DNA of 64,000 nucleotides from the NCBI GenBank assembly GCA_018902545.1, contig JAHIQM010000007.1, positions 124,001-188,000 on the forward strand. Reading direction: 5' to 3'. The DNA comes from Pseudomonadota bacterium (GTDB lineage: Bacteria; Desulfobacterota; Desulfovibrionia; Desulfovibrionales; Desulfomicrobiaceae). A program made the position numbers and the translations under genes. This document shows positions 17,357-25,850 of the stretch, piece by piece; within the stretch, counting starts at the first letter, position 1, and every line of letters begins with the position of its first letter. The notes beneath the pieces are model-generated. The model was not told where the DNA came from. It saw only the letters and a list, made by a program, of their open reading frames with translations, and made no database searches.

Positions 17357-17938
17357 ATGCGCATCACGCTGATTTCCATCGCATTCTTCCTTTTTGTACT
17401 GTGTACCAACGCCCCGGCAATGCAGGCCTCGGACAACGCAGCCTCCCATCCCCTGCCCGTGGGCAGCCTCATGCCGGACCTGCTCCTGCGCGGAGAACTG
17501 AGCCCTGAGCACATAAGCCACCTGGGACTCAAGGGCTCCGCGCCGCGTCGTCTCTCCGAAATCAAGGCCGACACCGTCATCCTCGTGGCCTTCAGCATGT
17601 ATTGCCCTCACTGCCAGCGCGAAGCCCCGGCCCTCAACGAACTGCACGCGCTCATCGAAAGTCGCGGGCTTGCGGATAACGTCAAGCTCATCGGAGTTGG
17701 CATCGGGAACTCGGACTTCGAGGTGCAGGTGTTCCGCGACAAGTACGCCACCACATTCCCGCTCTTTTCGGACCCTGATTTTACGGTCAACAAGGAGATC
17801 GGCGAAGTCGGGACTCCGTTCTTCTACGTGCTGGCCATGAACCCGGAGAAAAAGGAAATCCGTGTCGTCAAGACGCTGCTTGGCCGCATGGAATCTGCGG
17901 AGACTTTTTTTGACCAGGCCATGAAGGCCGGAGAATAG
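17357..17938 (+). CDS. TlpA-like periplasmic thioredoxin-fold protein
   Basis: 193 residues with a signal peptide (ISIAFFLFVLCTNAPAMQA). The thioredoxin fold has the active site SMYCPHCQREAPALNEL (CPHC, ~80) and a cis-Pro turn at VGTPFFYVLA. It likely reduces or isomerises periplasmic thiols. A second secreted redoxin starts 10 bp downstream, so both share an operon. The ribosome site is AAGGAG. Confidence 0.8.
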   Translation: MRITLISIAFFLFVLCTNAPAMQASDNAASHPLPVGSLMPDLLLRGELSPEHISHLGLKGSAPRRLSEIKADTVILVAFSMYCPHCQREAPALNELHALIESRGLADNVKLIGVGIGNSDFEVQVFRDKYATTFPLFSDPDFTVNKEIGEVGTPFFYVLAMNPEKKEIRVVKTLLGRMESAETFFDQAMKAGE

Positions 17939-17947
17939 GGGATAAAA

Positions 17948-18547
17948 ATGATACGCATTCTGCCCGCCAGTCTGTTCATCGTCGCCCTGCTGCTTTTCCT
18001 GCCGGCCAGGCTTCCGGCCCAGGAAGCATCAATCCCCGCAGAGCGGATCTATGATGTAGGCCAGCTCAAACCGTTGGACAGCACGCTCAAGGTCACGGTC
18101 GGAGACCCGGCCCCGGATTTCTCACTGCCTACCATAAGCGGCGAGAAGATCACCCTGGCCCAGTTCCGTGGCAGCAAGAACGTGGTGCTGTCCTTTATCC
18201 CGGCCGCCTGGACTCCGGTCTGTTCCGGCCAGTGGCCCGGCTACAACATCGTGCAGGACATGTTCGAGCAGACCGACACCCTGCTCATTGGCGTCAGTGC
18301 CGACAACGTGCCAACCCTGAACGCATGGGTGCAGGAGATGGGCGGAGTCTGGTTTCCCGTGGCCTCGGACTTCTACCCCCACGGCCAGCTGGCTGAGGCC
18401 CTGGGCATCCTGCGATCATCGGGAGAAACGGAGCGCGCCCTTTTTCTCATCGATAAAGAGGGCATCATCCGGTACATAGACGTGCACGACATCAACTCGC
18501 GCCCGGATCTTGGACCGCTGGTCAAGGCCATGCAGGAACTCCAGTAG
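17948..18547 (+). CDS. Secreted AhpC/TSA-family peroxiredoxin-like protein
   Basis: 199 residues with a signal peptide (LFIVALLLFLPARLPAQ). The redoxin domain has the peroxidatic segment VVLSFIPAAWTPVCSGQWPG (Cys ~93, after a Thr) and the family opening VGDPAPDFSLPTISGEKITL. The C-terminal half lacks an obvious resolving cysteine, suggesting a 1-Cys enzyme. The preceding TlpA-like protein is a plausible reductant. Peroxide detoxification in the periplasm is inferred. Confidence 0.78.
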   Translation: MIRILPASLFIVALLLFLPARLPAQEASIPAERIYDVGQLKPLDSTLKVTVGDPAPDFSLPTISGEKITLAQFRGSKNVVLSFIPAAWTPVCSGQWPGYNIVQDMFEQTDTLLIGVSADNVPTLNAWVQEMGGVWFPVASDFYPHGQLAEALGILRSSGETERALFLIDKEGIIRYIDVHDINSRPDLGPLVKAMQELQ

Positions 18548-18652
18548 GGCCAGTAGCAGGCATTTTCCTTGGCATATCCGGTGGCAATGCTTACTTATGC
18601 GTGATGTCCGACTTCATGGGCATCACGCAACCAGCAACCCGGAGAGAACGCC

Positions 18653-19171
18653 ATGGAACTCCTCGACGCCATCCATACCCGTCGTAGCATCCGCAAATAC
18701 CTGTCCAAGACCGTCCCGGAGGAGATGATCGAGATCATCCTCAAGGCTGGCATGGCCGCCCCGTCGGCCGGCAACCAGCAGCCGTGGCATTTCATCGTGA
18801 TCACCGATCGCGCCAGTCTGGACGCCATTCCCGGCTTCCACCCCTACAGCAAGATGGTCCTGCAGGCCCCGGCCGCCATCCTGGTCTGCGGCGACCCGAA
18901 CGGCAAGAAGTGGCCGACCTTCTGGGATCAGGACGTAAGCGCCGCCACCCAGAACATACTCCTGGCCGCACGGGACCTTGGTCTGGGCACGGTCTGGGTC
19001 GGAATCTATCCCGAAAAGGACCGCATGGACGGCTTCCGCAAACTCTTCGCCCTCCCGGACCACATCATCCCCTTCGCCCTCATCCCCGTGGGCTGGCCCG
19101 ACGGTGGGTTCGATGCCGTGAATCGCTTCCGGCCGGAATTGATCCACCAGGAGCGGTGGCAGAGCAAATAA
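18653..19171 (+). CDS. Nitroreductase-family FMN protein
   Basis: 172 residues. The family opening ELLDAIHTRRSIRKYLSK, the AAPSAGNQQPWHFIVI FMN-binding loop (~36-51) and AARDLGLGTVWVGIYPEKDR (~109-128) are clear. The length is normal for the short nitroreductase class. The true substrate is unknown. GGAGAG precedes the ATG. Confidence 0.88.
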   Translation: MELLDAIHTRRSIRKYLSKTVPEEMIEIILKAGMAAPSAGNQQPWHFIVITDRASLDAIPGFHPYSKMVLQAPAAILVCGDPNGKKWPTFWDQDVSAATQNILLAARDLGLGTVWVGIYPEKDRMDGFRKLFALPDHIIPFALIPVGWPDGGFDAVNRFRPELIHQERWQSK

Positions 19172-19177
19172 TCAGAC

Positions 19178-19217
19178 AGCCCCGTTTCATGCCTCTTTCA
19201 AAGCATGAAACGGGGCT
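19178..19217. terminator. Long hairpin after nitroreductase gene
   Basis: A 15-bp perfect stem, AGCCCCGTTTCATGC / GCATGAAACGGGGCT, starts 7 bp after the stop. No T run follows, so it may act in either direction or protect the 3' end. Confidence 0.6.
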
Positions 19218-19303
19218 TCAAACTGCGGAAACGATCAGAACTCCAGGCCCACGCTGAACACCGCCGTAAAGGCGCGCCCACATAATAGATGTCACAGCAT
19301 AAC

Positions 19304-19376
19304 GTCGTCATTCCCGCGAAGAAGGGAGTCCATTCATTAAATACCTGATGGATTCCCGCCTTGGCGGGAACGACGC
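19304..19376. repeat. REP-like palindromic intergenic repeat, copy 1
   Basis: Opposed arms read CGTCATTCCCGCGAAG on the left and GATTCCCGCC-TTGGCGGGAA followed by CGACG on the right. A related copy lies at 32709-32788. Its intergenic position and internal palindromes fit a REP/MITE-like element. The rest of the 19172-19538 gap shows no gene. Confidence 0.6.
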
Positions 19377-19538
19377 TCAGACTCTCTCGCGACTTTTGGC
19401 AGTAACATCATAACAGGACGCGCCGCCTTCACGCGTGTCGTCCGCAACGCTGATCACAGACACGTGCTCAGCCCCTCGGCAACGACACGTCACGAGACAG
19501 CCTCAAAAAAGGCGGACCCAAGGGCCCGCCATCAAGTG

Positions 19539-20150
19539 TTAGATTTTCTGTTCAACCAGCTGGAAACACGGAATGCACATCGTCGCCCCGGCGAAGCGGC
19601 GGGTGCGCGATTCCATAGTCTTCTCGCCGCAGCGTTCGCAGGCCAGACTCTCAAGGATCCGGGGCGGCCGGGGCGCGCCCTGGTCCACCTTTGTCACCTG
19701 GAACATCTCGTCCAGGGGCAGGGTCATGAAGCGGTCCTGCAGGGTGGCGCGCAGTTCTCCCATCCTCATCTTCTCGGCATCGGTGGCCTTGCCGCTGCCG
19801 GTTTTCTTCATCAGTTCGGCCATCTCGTCGTCCATGCCGCCACGAGCATCCGGGCTCAGCATGGCCCGGAAACCCTGCCCCGTCTCGCGCCGGAAAAACG
19901 AAAAAGCCATCTTGCCGTGGTCGCGGTGGATGAGATTGCCCTTGCCCATGGTCGTGCCGAGCAGAAACTGCAAGGCATCAACGCCGCACATGTCCGTCTC
20001 GACCACGGCCACGATCTCGGTGTCCTTGGGGCTGTCCAGTTCACGCAAGGCCAGTTCGGCGGCGCGGATGCCGATGGCGAGGCCCGGGCAACTGTGGCCG
20101 TGAAAGGAAATGGTGGCGTCGATACGTTCCCGGGGAAGCTGACAAGACAT
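19539..20150 (-). CDS. FmdE-family protein with C-terminal zinc ribbon
   Basis: 203 residues. The FmdE core has SFHGHSCPGLAIGIRAAELA (~15-34, His/Cys metal ligands), VETDMCGVDALQFLLG (~50-65) and GKMAFSFFRRETGQGF. A C-terminal ribbon CERCGEKTMESRTRRFAGAT continues with MCIPCF (four Cys). FmdE was named from a molybdenum formylmethanofuran dehydrogenase operon; its biochemical role is not settled. It is last in an uptake operon with a FecCD-type ABC transporter, suggesting a role in handling the imported metal or cofactor. Confidence 0.82.
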   Translation of the reverse strand: MSCQLPRERIDATISFHGHSCPGLAIGIRAAELALRELDSPKDTEIVAVVETDMCGVDALQFLLGTTMGKGNLIHRDHGKMAFSFFRRETGQGFRAMLSPDARGGMDDEMAELMKKTGSGKATDAEKMRMGELRATLQDRFMTLPLDEMFQVTKVDQGAPRPPRILESLACERCGEKTMESRTRRFAGATMCIPCFQLVEQKI

Positions 20151-20161
20151 AGAACTCTCCT

Positions 20162-20917
20162 TCAGATTTGGGGGATGATCACGGGTTGGCCGCCCAGGCG
20201 ATGAATCTCCACCGGCAACCCGTACACGTCGTTGATGATGTCCGCGGTCACGTCATGGGGCGAAGTCATGGCGTGGATGCCGCCGTTTTTGAGAAAAATG
20301 GCCTTGTCCGCATGGCGCAGGGCCATGTTCAGGTCGTGCATGCTCATGACCGCAGCGATGCGGTGCTCGTCCACCACACGGCGGATAAGGTTCATGATCT
20401 CGACCTGATTTTTAAGGTCCAGGGCGCTGGTCGGCTCGTCCAGGAGCAGCAGCGCCGGCTCCTGGACCAGGGCCCGGGCGATGCAGACCTTCTGCAATTC
20501 CCCGCCGCTTAAGGTGTCGATGTAACGCATGGTCATGGATGACAGGCCAAGGGTGTGGATGATGGCCTCGGTCTTGCCCAGGTCTACTTCACTGGTGCGC
20601 CAGCGGATGTGCGGGGCGCGGCCCATGAGCACGGCGTCGAAGACCGTCAGCCGCGTGGTTTCGCTTTTCTGGGACACGTAGGCCACGTCGCGGGCGATCT
20701 CGGACGCAGACAGGGTCAGGATGTCGCGCTCCTCCACCAACACTGCGCCTCCGCTCGGGCGAAGGATGGCGTTCATGCATTTAAGGAGCGTGGTCTTGCC
20801 CACCCCGTTGGGGCCGAGGATGGCCAGCAGCTCGCCCCGATCCAGGCGGAAATCCACATCGCTCAGCACGGGGCGGCCGTTGTAGGAAAAACGGACGCCA
20901 CACACGGAAAGCATCAT
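20162..20917 (-). CDS. ABC transporter ATP-binding protein (iron/cobalamin/molybdate class)
   Basis: 251 residues of the FepC/BtuD type. Walker A GPNGVGKTTLL (~35), signature LSGGELQKVCIARAL (~136), Walker B ALLLLDEPTSALD (~155) and the switch His in MSMHDLNMAL. The start overlaps the permease stop by 4 bp (ATGA). It energises uptake through the adjacent permease. Confidence 0.92.
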   Translation of the reverse strand: MMLSVCGVRFSYNGRPVLSDVDFRLDRGELLAILGPNGVGKTTLLKCMNAILRPSGGAVLVEERDILTLSASEIARDVAYVSQKSETTRLTVFDAVLMGRAPHIRWRTSEVDLGKTEAIIHTLGLSSMTMRYIDTLSGGELQKVCIARALVQEPALLLLDEPTSALDLKNQVEIMNLIRRVVDEHRIAAVMSMHDLNMALRHADKAIFLKNGGIHAMTSPHDVTADIINDVYGLPVEIHRLGGQPVIIPQI

Positions 20918-21981
20918 GACCGTTTCCCCCGGATGATGAGATACAGAAACGTCGGTGCGCCGAGGAAAGCCGTCAGCACGGACACGGGCAAAAGGTGCGG
21001 GGCCAGGATCAGGCGGGCCACGGTGTCCGACGCCAGGAGCAGCAGGGCTCCGCCGACCAGAGAGGCGGGCAGGAGAAAGCGGTGGTCCGCGCCGATGATG
21101 CGCCGGAACATGTGCGGCACCACCAGCCCCACAAAACCGATGATGCCCAGGAAGGAGATAAGCACGGCCGTGACCAGGCTGGACAGGAGCATCCCGGCCA
21201 TGCGTACCCGCTCCACGCGCACCCCCAGGCCCCTGGCCGTCTCGTCCCCGGCGTCCATGGCGTTGTAACTCCAGCTCTTGGCCCAGAAATAGAAAAACCC
21301 CGGCACCACGACCACGGCCATGAGGCCCAGCTCGCCCCAGGTGGCCCGGGCCGTGTCCCCGAAGGTCCAGAAGACCATGGCCGCAAGCTGCACGTCAGTG
21401 GCAAAGTACTGCAGAAACATGGTCGCGGCCGTGAACAGAGCCCCCAGAGCCACACCGGTGAGGACCATTGTTTCCGGTCTGGCCCCGCGCAGGCGGGAGA
21501 TGGCCACGATGATGCCCGACGCCAGGAGGCTGGCCGCGAAAGCGGCCAGGGTGGTCAAATAGGGGTTGGTGATGGTCACGGCGGTTCGCCCCGAGGTCAT
21601 GAGCCCCGAGCCCAAGGCCATGACCGCAAAGGCCGCGCCAAAGGCAGCAGCGTGGGAGATGCCGAGGGTAAAGGGCGAGCCCAGGGGATTGCGCAGGATG
21701 GCCTGCATGACCGCCCCGGACACGGCCAGCCCGCCGCCCGCGACCATGGCCGCCAGGGCCTGGGGCAGGCGGATGCCGCGCACGATGGTGTCCGTGCGGG
21801 GATTGTCGGAGGTCCCGGTCAGGCTGGCCAGCACATCGGCCGCGGACAGGCCGGCCGGGCCCACTCCAAGGGCCACCACCAGGCAGACGCCCAGGGCGAC
21901 GGAGGTCAGGACGACCACCCCGAGCTTCCAGGCGAGGTAGCGCCGGTATTCTTCGGGCACATGTCCGTGATCGGCATGCAT
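20914..21981 (-). CDS. FecCD-family ABC transporter permease
   Basis: 355 residues with about ten membrane helices. Family landmarks include RLPQALAAMVAGGGLAVSGA (~70-89), QAILRNPLGSPFTLGIS and the C-terminal FLGIIGFVGLVVPHMFRRII. It overlaps the ATPase gene by 4 bp and the binding-protein stop by 1 bp (shared base at 21981). The BtuCD-like class carries Fe-siderophore, haem, cobalamin or molybdate. Confidence 0.92.
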   Translation of the reverse strand: MHADHGHVPEEYRRYLAWKLGVVVLTSVALGVCLVVALGVGPAGLSAADVLASLTGTSDNPRTDTIVRGIRLPQALAAMVAGGGLAVSGAVMQAILRNPLGSPFTLGISHAAAFGAAFAVMALGSGLMTSGRTAVTITNPYLTTLAAFAASLLASGIIVAISRLRGARPETMVLTGVALGALFTAATMFLQYFATDVQLAAMVFWTFGDTARATWGELGLMAVVVVPGFFYFWAKSWSYNAMDAGDETARGLGVRVERVRMAGMLLSSLVTAVLISFLGIIGFVGLVVPHMFRRIIGADHRFLLPASLVGGALLLLASDTVARLILAPHLLPVSVLTAFLGAPTFLYLIIRGKRS

Positions 21982-23078
21982 CAGCGCACCGCGAGCCTGG
22001 TATAGGCCAGGTCGCCAAAGGTTTCGTTCATGGCCTGGAACACGGGCTTGCCGACAATGAAGGAATAGATCTCGTCGGCCTTCACTGCGGGGTCGATGTC
22101 TGCAAAGTGGTCAGGGTACAGGACTTTGCCGATGAAATAGGCGTTGGCCAGGATGGATTCGTAGTTCTGGGAGTACCAGTTGTACGGCAGCACCCCGAAG
22201 ACCCGTCCCTCGCGCACGGCCGTCAGGGTCGCATAGGCCGGGTCCGTGCGCAGCTCGTGCAGTCCCCCGGCTCCATCACCCATCTGCTGGGTGGAGAGGT
22301 CCACAAAGAGATAATCGGGGTCCCAGGCCACGATCTGTTCCTTGGCCACGCTGGTGTTGCTGACATCCTTGGCCGCCCCGCCCTGCTCGTGGGCCAGGTT
22401 GCGTGCTTTGACAAAGACGAAAGGCGGATAGCCAGGCTCCGTGGACTGGAATCCGTGCGGTCCCTTGTAGGCCACGCCGCCCAGGTAGGCCGAGGGCCTG
22501 TCCGTCTCGGGGATGCCTGCGGTGCGGGCTGCGAGGTCGGCGATGACCGCTTCGAAATAGGCGATGAGTTCCTCGGCCCGCTCGGACTTGCCCGTCACTT
22601 CGCCCATGAGGCGCAGGGAGGAGTAGAAGCGCTCCCGCTGCGGCCCGAGATTGCCCACGTCGAGGACGACCACGGGGATGCCGGTCTTGGCCTGCAGTTC
22701 GACCGGGTCGTGGCCCATGGTGGCGAAGGTCTTAAAGATAAGCTGGGGCTGGGGGTCAAGGGTGAGGATAAGTTCGGGATTGTCCTGGCCGCGAAACTGC
22801 CCGAAAATGGGCATGTCCTTAAACTGCGGGTTGGCCAGGGCATAGGGGCGCGAATCGAAGCGGTTGCGTTTGGACTCGATGTCGTCCACGGCCACAGCCA
22901 GATTCTGGGCCTGCAGGTAAGTCAAGAGGCGCAGGCAGCCGGAGCCGGAGCAGATGACCCGCTCGACCTTGTCCGGGACATCGATGGAGCGCCCGATGGC
23001 GTCGGTGACATTCATGGCCGGTGCTAAAGACGCCAGGCTCAAAACCAGACAAAAGGACCAGAACATGCGAAACAGCAT
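21981..23078 (-). CDS. Periplasmic binding protein of FecB/BtuF type
   Basis: 365 residues. The signal peptide MFRMFWSFCLVLSLASLAPA is followed by the class III binding-protein fold: VTDAIGRSIDVPDKVERVIC, ILTLDPQPQLIFK, GIPVVVLDVGN and, near the end, a helix-rich lobe. The ATG at 23078 is chosen because GGAGGAG lies 5 nt upstream; a longer frame reaches 23201 but has no site and no export signal. Genetic linkage to FmdE makes molybdate, tungstate or a cofactor as likely as iron. Confidence 0.85.
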   Translation of the reverse strand: MLFRMFWSFCLVLSLASLAPAMNVTDAIGRSIDVPDKVERVICSGSGCLRLLTYLQAQNLAVAVDDIESKRNRFDSRPYALANPQFKDMPIFGQFRGQDNPELILTLDPQPQLIFKTFATMGHDPVELQAKTGIPVVVLDVGNLGPQRERFYSSLRLMGEVTGKSERAEELIAYFEAVIADLAARTAGIPETDRPSAYLGGVAYKGPHGFQSTEPGYPPFVFVKARNLAHEQGGAAKDVSNTSVAKEQIVAWDPDYLFVDLSTQQMGDGAGGLHELRTDPAYATLTAVREGRVFGVLPYNWYSQNYESILANAYFIGKVLYPDHFADIDPAVKADEIYSFIVGKPVFQAMNETFGDLAYTRLAVR

Positions 23079-23477
23079 CGATCTCCTCCGACAGACACCT
23101 CCGTCTTCGTAGACCGAAGGCGGAAGCGGATCACTCCGACACAGTGCCAATTCCGGCACTTCAAGACTGACAGGATCAACAATCCCGACCTTTTTGATCA
23201 TAATTACATGAATCGTAAAATTTATGGGACGGTTTTTTCAATAACCAATCCCTATCGTGTAATCAACTCAAAAAACGTGTTACTCGTATATATCTGCCTC
23301 CATATCTTCAAAGGTGTATCCCGCATCGCAAATCTGCCAGAGCACGACCCCTATGCGATCGGCAAAATTTTGCCGCACAAATTCAGGCGACCCTTTTGAG
23401 ACGCAGACTTCACCATGCCCTGCCAGCAAGCGCCAGGAGACTCTCGATCACACGGAAAACGGGGATATAAAAATGGA
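23079..23477 (-). other. Intergenic leader of the uptake operon, two stem-loops, no gene
   Basis: 400 bp without a credible gene. On the operon's 5' side lie a hairpin GTGCC-aattcc-GGCAC (23144-23159) and a second stem CTTCG-tagac-CGAAG flanked by CCG/CGG (23101-23122), both before the ribosome site. I cannot match this to a known riboswitch; the conserved boxes of cobalamin elements are not evident. The A/T-rich part at 23200-23330 probably holds promoters. Confidence 0.4.
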
Positions 23478-24554
23478 TCAGGTCAGCTTCAGCTCGTATT
23501 CAGCCAGCTTGTAACGCAGGGTGCGTGGGCTCACGGACAGGATTTCGGCCAGCCGGGCCTTGCTGCCTGCGGCCTCGGCCCAGGCGCGGACAATGGCCGC
23601 TACTTCGGCTTCGCGCACGGCGGCCTCCAGGGTCATGACGCCGCGGTTGCCATCCATGGAGGGCAGGCCTGTGGCCAGTCGCATCTCCAAAGGCAGATGC
23701 GCAGGCTCGATGACGGCTTCGGCGCACAAGAGGACCAGACGCTCCGTCAGATTGCGCAACTCACGCACGTTGCCCGGCCAGGAGTAGTCGCAGAGCGTTT
23801 CAAGCGTGGCCGGGGCCAGACGCACGTCGGGCTTGTGGTAACGGTGGCGGTACATGGCCAGGAAGTATTCAGCCAGAGGAGGGATGTCGTCGATGCGTTC
23901 GCGCAGAGGCGGCAAGGTCACAGGGATGACGTTCAATCGGTAGTAGAGATCGGCCCGGAATTCCCCGGCGACGACCATCCTGTGCAGCACCCGGTTGGTG
24001 GCGGCCACGATGCGGGCGGCAAAGGGTTGCGTCTTTTCCCCACCCAGACGACGGAAAGTCTTCTCTTCCAAAACGCGCAGGAAATCCACCTGATTGGGTG
24101 CGGGAATCTCCCCCACCTCATCCAGAAACAGCGTGCCGTCTCCCGCCATCTCGAAGCTGCCCTTGCGCTGACGTTGGGCCCCGGTGAATGCGCCGGACTC
24201 GTGTCCGAAGAACTTGTCGGCAAAAAGCTCACCCTTGAGCACCCCGCAATTGACGGGGATGAAAGGCTTGGCCCTGCGTCCGGACAGCTGGTGAACAAGG
24301 CGAGCGAAAAGCTCCTTGCCCGTGCCGGACTCTCCGTAGACGAGAATGGTCGCATCCGAGCCCGCGACCTGGGTAGCCAGACGATACAGGTCACGCATGG
24401 TCCGGGACTGGATAACGAACTTGCCCAGCCCCTCCTCGGTTCCCAGGTCCAGAATTTCAACGCCGGGCTCCTGCGTACTGATCGGCAATTTTTTGCCAAC
24501 TCGCGCAACACTGCCCCCACGTTTTTTTCTACGGCCATCCTTCTGAAATTCCAT
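23478..24554 (-). CDS. Sigma54-dependent transcriptional activator without receiver (PspF-like)
   Basis: 358 residues. After ~45 N-terminal residues the AAA+ domain has Walker A YGESGTGKELFARL, the sigma54-contact loop GHESGAFTGAQRQRKG, Walker B GTLFLDEVGE, and the R-finger region EFRADLYYRLNVIPV. A Fis-like helix-turn-helix (SKARLAEILSVSPRTLRYKL) ends the protein. No phosphorylatable receiver or PAS domain is present, so control is probably by a partner protein. The ATG at 24554 has GAGAGGGG about 10 nt upstream. It is divergent from a TSUP operon that has a -24/-12 promoter. Confidence 0.92.
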   Translation of the reverse strand: MEFQKDGRRKKRGGSVARVGKKLPISTQEPGVEILDLGTEEGLGKFVIQSRTMRDLYRLATQVAGSDATILVYGESGTGKELFARLVHQLSGRRAKPFIPVNCGVLKGELFADKFFGHESGAFTGAQRQRKGSFEMAGDGTLFLDEVGEIPAPNQVDFLRVLEEKTFRRLGGEKTQPFAARIVAATNRVLHRMVVAGEFRADLYYRLNVIPVTLPPLRERIDDIPPLAEYFLAMYRHRYHKPDVRLAPATLETLCDYSWPGNVRELRNLTERLVLLCAEAVIEPAHLPLEMRLATGLPSMDGNRGVMTLEAAVREAEVAAIVRAWAEAAGSKARLAEILSVSPRTLRYKLAEYELKLT

Positions 24555-24634
24555 TAATTTACAACCCCTCTCGTCCATAAGACGCAAACAACGCCGCGCC
24601 CCCCTCGATTTCCCACCACTCCAAACCGACTCTT

Positions 24635-24678
24635 CGGCAAAAAGGCGCAATCTTGCCGCTTTCGGCAATATCTTGCCG
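24635..24678. promoter_or_regulatory. Candidate upstream activator sites (paired TTGCCG inverted repeats)
   Basis: Two inverted repeats share the arms CGGCAA / TTGCCG. One spans 24635-24658 with a 12-bp spacer; the other, CGGCAATATCTTGCCG, spans 24663-24678. The TTGCCGCT half-sites are 20 bp apart, about two helical turns. They lie 55-100 bp upstream of the -24 element, a usual place for activator sites, and between the activator gene and its likely target operon. Confidence 0.7.
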
Positions 24679-24731
24679 CTTACTCCATGCGCTAAACCCC
24701 GTCAACACAGAACAGGCCTTGCTTTCCGCAC

Positions 24732-24747
24732 TGGCATGCTCCTTGCG
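24732..24747 (+). promoter_or_regulatory. Sigma54 (-24/-12) promoter of the TSUP signalling operon
   Basis: TGGCATG-N4-TTGCG matches the TGGCACR-N4-TTGCW consensus with the invariant GG and GC at the correct distance. The start of transcription would fall near 24758, 75 bp before the ATG at 24834. Confidence 0.85.
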
Positions 24748-24833
24748 ATATTAGAATTTCGGATGCGCTGTGCATCATGACGCCAACATCGAAATATTGC
24801 TTGAGGAAACGTGTAAACGGGAGCGAAACAGGA

Positions 24834-25823
24834 ATGAAACTGAACACGAAGTGGATTCGAATTCTGGGAGGGGCCGCCTTGAGCGCACTCCTGTTGGTCA
24901 CTTTGGCCTGGGCCGGAAACAACCCCGAAATCGCCAACGAGGCGGCCAGACAACTGGCGGAAGCCACGGGCGCGGCATCGGTCCTGCCCTGGTGGGCCTG
25001 GCCTACGATTTTACTCTTCTTCTGCTTCGTCATGGGCGTCATTGCCGTATTGGCAGGCGTCGGCGGGGCCGTTCTCTTCGTGCCTCTGGTCAGTGGCTTC
25101 TTTCCCTTCCATCTGGATTTTGTGCGCGGAACCGGCCTGCTGGTCGCCCTGGCCGGAGCGCTGGCTGCAGGCCCCGGCTTGCTCAAACGCAATCTGGCCA
25201 GCCTGCGCCTGGCGCTGCCCGTCGCGCTCATCGCGTCGACCTGCTCCATCGGCGGCGCCTTCCTGGGCCTGGCCTTGCCCGCCGATGTCATCCAGATCTG
25301 CCTGGGCGGCACCATCATCTTCATTGCGGTGCTGCTGCTGACATCCAAAAACACCGCCCGCCCCGTGGTCACCAAGCAGGACGCGCTGAGTCTGGCCCTG
25401 GGCATGAACGGCGCCTATATCGAACCCGCCACCGGCGAAATCATCGAATGGAAGACCCATCGCACCATCCCCGGCCTGCTGCTTTTCATCATTATCGGCA
25501 CCATGGCGGGCATGTTTGGCCTTGGCGCCGGTTGGGCGAACGTCCCGGTTCTGAACCTGCTCATGGGCGCACCCCTCAAGGTTGCCGTCGGCACCAGTAA
25601 ATTCCTGCTCTCCATCACCGACACCTCCGCCGCATGGGTGTACCTGAACAAGGGGTGTGTCATTCCGCTGATGGCCATCCCCTCAATCATCGGCCTCATG
25701 ATGGGCTCATTTGTCGGAGTGCGGCTACTCGCAAAGGCCAAGCCGACCTTCATCCGCTACATGGTTATCGGCGTTCTGGCTTTCGCGGGCGGCAAAGCCC
25801 TGCTCAAAGGACTGGGAATCTAA
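24834..25823 (+). CDS. TSUP-family (TauE/SafE) anion transporter, copy 1
   Basis: 329 residues. After a signal-like first helix (LGGAALSALLLVTLAWAG) there are about eight further membrane segments with the two TSUP repeats: MGVIAVLAGVGGAVLFVPLV (~63) and GTMAGMFGLGAGWANVPVLN (~222). Family members export or import sulfite, sulfonates or other organic anions. A ~40-residue soluble insert (RPVVTKQDALSLALGMNG on) separates the halves. The ATG at 24834 follows GGGAG; the -24/-12 promoter lies upstream. Confidence 0.85.
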   Translation: MKLNTKWIRILGGAALSALLLVTLAWAGNNPEIANEAARQLAEATGAASVLPWWAWPTILLFFCFVMGVIAVLAGVGGAVLFVPLVSGFFPFHLDFVRGTGLLVALAGALAAGPGLLKRNLASLRLALPVALIASTCSIGGAFLGLALPADVIQICLGGTIIFIAVLLLTSKNTARPVVTKQDALSLALGMNGAYIEPATGEIIEWKTHRTIPGLLLFIIIGTMAGMFGLGAGWANVPVLNLLMGAPLKVAVGTSKFLLSITDTSAAWVYLNKGCVIPLMAIPSIIGLMMGSFVGVRLLAKAKPTFIRYMVIGVLAFAGGKALLKGLGI

Positions 25824-25850
25824 CTTTATGAGAATTCAAGGAGTACCACT

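Noticed and set aside
23079-23180. Cobalamin riboswitch
   Set aside because: A GGCACTG-like stretch on the minus strand recalls the B12 box, but the other conserved elements and the usual ~200-nt length are not seen.
23079-23201. N-terminal extension of the binding protein to an upstream ATG at 23201
   Set aside because: It would place 41 extra residues before a clear signal peptide and has no ribosome site.
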